Shown here: positions 57,944 through 59,344 of the stretch, piece after piece
Numbering within the stretch: the stretch's first letter is position 1
How the letters are laid out: every line of letters starts with the position of its first letter
NCBI GenBank assembly: GCA_964435775.1
Contig: CAYTAP010000005.1
Location: 1 to 59,344 of the forward strand
Origin: CAYTAP01 sp964435775
GTDB lineage: Bacteria; Planctomycetota; Phycisphaerae; Tepidisphaerales; Tepidisphaeraceae
Length of the DNA: 59,344 bases
Direction of reading: 5' to 3'
Program-made: the position numbers and the translations under genes
The notes under the pieces: model-generated
The model's input: the letters and a program-made list of their open reading frames with translations, nothing else
What the model was told of the DNA's origin: nothing
Database searches by the model: none

Positions 57944-58768
57944 ATGGCCACCGGAATGATTGAGCGATTGGGACGCAACACGAATGCCGCCCTGGCGACA
58001 TTCGGGGATTTCTGGATATTCGTCGGGCGGACGTTCAGGGCGCTGTTTACGACCAGCTTTCGGTGGAAGAGCATCAAACTCCTTTTGCCGCAGATGTATG
58101 ATGTCGGCGTGCGCTCGGTGCCGGTGGTCGCGGTGGTGGGGGCGTTCATCGGCATGGTGCTCGCGGTGGAGACATTCACCCAGTTCAAAACAATCGGCCA
58201 GGAAAACCGGATGGGGACGGTCATCAACCTGTCGGTGGTCAAGCAGATCGGTCCGGTGCTGGCGGCGGTGATGCTCGCGGGGCGCATCGGCGGCGCGTTG
58301 ACGGCCGAGCTGGGGACGATGAACGTCACCGAGCAACTCGACGCGATGAGGGTGATGGGGTCCGATCCGATTCAGTATCTTGTCGCCCCGCGCTTTCTGG
58401 CATGCATTCTCCTGACGCCGATCCTGACGATTTACAGCGATCTATTGGGGATCACCGGCGGCTGGCTGATCTCGGTGAAAAGTCTGGGTGTCCCCAATGG
58501 CCCGTACTGGGCATATTCGGCGCAGGGGATCGGCAACTACCAGATCATGGAGGGGATCATCAAGAGCATCTTCTTCGGAGGGGCGATCGGGGCGATCAGT
58601 TGCTACAAGGGCTTCACCTGCGGAAGCGGTGCCAGCGGCGTCGGCCGGGCCTGCACCGACAGCTTCGTCGTCAGCTTCATCGCGATCATCATCCTCAACT
58701 TCTTCTTCGCCGAACTGCTCCGCGACTGGTATCAGACGATCTACGGCATTCAGGGAATCTTCAATTGA
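57944..58768 (+). CDS. mlaE: MlaE-type ABC transporter permease
   Basis: The 274-residue permease has five to six helices and the MlaE/YrbE blocks: VPVVAVVGAFIGMVLAVETFTQF, VVKQIGPVLAAVMLAGRIGGALTAELGTMNVTEQLDAM, VAPRFLACILLTPILTIYSDLLGI and the C-terminal ISCYKGFTCGSGASGVGRACTDSFVVSF. With MlaF it moves phospholipids between inner and outer membranes in Gram-negative-type cells. The frame is open upstream, so GTG at 57920 is another start. The ATPase gene follows after 88 bases; MlaD would lie beyond the window. Confidence 0.92.
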   Translation: MATGMIERLGRNTNAALATFGDFWIFVGRTFRALFTTSFRWKSIKLLLPQMYDVGVRSVPVVAVVGAFIGMVLAVETFTQFKTIGQENRMGTVINLSVVKQIGPVLAAVMLAGRIGGALTAELGTMNVTEQLDAMRVMGSDPIQYLVAPRFLACILLTPILTIYSDLLGITGGWLISVKSLGVPNGPYWAYSAQGIGNYQIMEGIIKSIFFGGAIGAISCYKGFTCGSGASGVGRACTDSFVVSFIAIIILNFFFAELLRDWYQTIYGIQGIFN

Positions 58769-58856
58769 GCCAGGCGGAGGAAGCGTTGACGCGCGGAGGC
58801 GAAGCCCGCCGCGAAAATCGCCTTCTTCATCGTCGCTGGCAACAGGTGGTTGACGC

Positions 58857-59344
58857 ATGGCATTGATCGAACTGCGAAAGGTCTCCAAGCGGTTCGGGCG
58901 ACTGGTGGTCCTCAACGGGATTGACCTGTCAATCCACGCCGGGGAATGCCTGGTCGTCATCGGCGCCAGCGGGACGGGCAAGAGCGTTTTGCTCAAGCAC
59001 ATCGTGGGGCTGCTTCGCCCGGACGCCGGCGAAGTCTGGTTTGACGGCCGGCGCATCGACCAACTCCCCGAGCGCCGAATGACGGGCATCCGCACACGCT
59101 TTGGTTTCCTCTTTCAGATGGGGGCGCTGTTCGATTCGCTCAACGTCGCAGGCAACGTCGGGTTTCCCCTCTCACAGCACACGCACAAGAGCCGGCAGGA
59201 AATCATGGAGATCGTGGCGCGGAAATTGACGATGGTGGGGTTGGCCGGGACACAGCTGAAAATGCCGGGGGAACTGTCCGGTGGACAAAAAAAGCGGGTG
59301 GGCCTGGCGCGCGCCATCGCCCTGGACCCCGAAGTGATTCTGTA
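58857..59344 (+). CDS. mlaF: MlaF-type ABC transporter ATPase, cut by the window end
   Basis: The first 162 codons are present. They include Walker A GASGTGKS (36-43), the Q-loop in FGFLFQMGALFDSLNV, the signature LSGGQKKRVGLARAIALDPEVIL and the beginning of Walker B. FQMGALFDSL and the GQKKRV variant of the signature are typical of MlaF rather than other importers. AGGTGG lies seven bases before the ATG. It supplies the energy for the MlaE permease encoded just upstream. The stop lies outside the window. Confidence 0.93.
   Translation, partial: MALIELRKVSKRFGRLVVLNGIDLSIHAGECLVVIGASGTGKSVLLKHIVGLLRPDAGEVWFDGRRIDQLPERRMTGIRTRFGFLFQMGALFDSLNVAGNVGFPLSQHTHKSRQEIMEIVARKLTMVGLAGTQLKMPGELSGGQKKRVGLARAIALDPEVIL

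Overview
The window is one contig-like stretch of GC-rich bacterial DNA with about 47 protein genes, one tRNA and three 10-base N gaps. No gene identity alone fixes the taxon, but the content points to a planctomycete, probably of the class Phycisphaerae. The pointers are a pseudopilin with the FTLVELLVVI leader and an LDGH C-terminal motif, a secreted protein with a pilin-like tail ending in FGDGH, two-CxxC zinc-ribbon modules, an IPLPA-type exosortase sorting tail, a DUF6655-like lipoprotein, and intergenic spaces filled with heptamer repeats and short palindromes. AsmA-like, MlaE/MlaF, SurA-like and lipoprotein genes imply a cell with an outer membrane.

Layout. 1-18.5 kb is mostly housekeeping: a DUF1275 membrane protein, an ABC exporter with a histidine-rich insert, Mn-type superoxide dismutase, a YhaM-like OB/HD nuclease, argG divergent from alaS, a PilZ protein, a DUF433/DUF5615 toxin-antitoxin pair, a secreted protein, a possible FtsQ-like protein, mutL, a lipid-flippase-like membrane protein, a tiny zinc ribbon and a SPOR lipoprotein. 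18.6-37.6 kb holds an acyl-CoA ligase, a GAF-SpoIIE phosphatase, a PMT-family glycosyltransferase, a pseudopilin translationally coupled to a sugar-kinase-like protein, a lipoprotein plus AsmA-like protein, miaB, the pilin-tailed secreted protein, a higBA locus with a well-defined promoter/operator, nfo and a metallophosphoesterase.

37.9-43.7 kb is the most distinctive part: a three-gene operon of a glycoside hydrolase-GT2 fusion, an MsbA-like exporter and a GT-B-like glycosyltransferase. It looks like a compact system for making and exporting a glycan whose product I cannot name. It is followed by tRNA-Leu(CAA) and yqgE. 44.5-48.5 kb has sugar-related genes (RbsD/FucU, NodB-like, sialate O-acetylesterase-like). 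48.7-59.3 kb has a parvulin lipoprotein, a DUF2892-like protein, an exosortase substrate, a gap-broken glycerate kinase, an HtrA protease, an antiporter-EIIA fusion coupled to a universal stress protein, a zinc-ribbon/VWA protein, and mlaE-mlaF, the last cut by the window end.

Non-coding structure is unusually rich. Degenerate 7-bp tandem repeats of several families fill at least five intergenic regions, including an unbroken run of 21 heptads at 20151-20297. Short dispersed palindromes recur (three copies of a 19-bp CATGGGCGG palindrome, two of a CACGGGCG one). A 19-bp inverted repeat spans the start of one gene. No CRISPR array, rRNA, integrase or transposase gene was seen.
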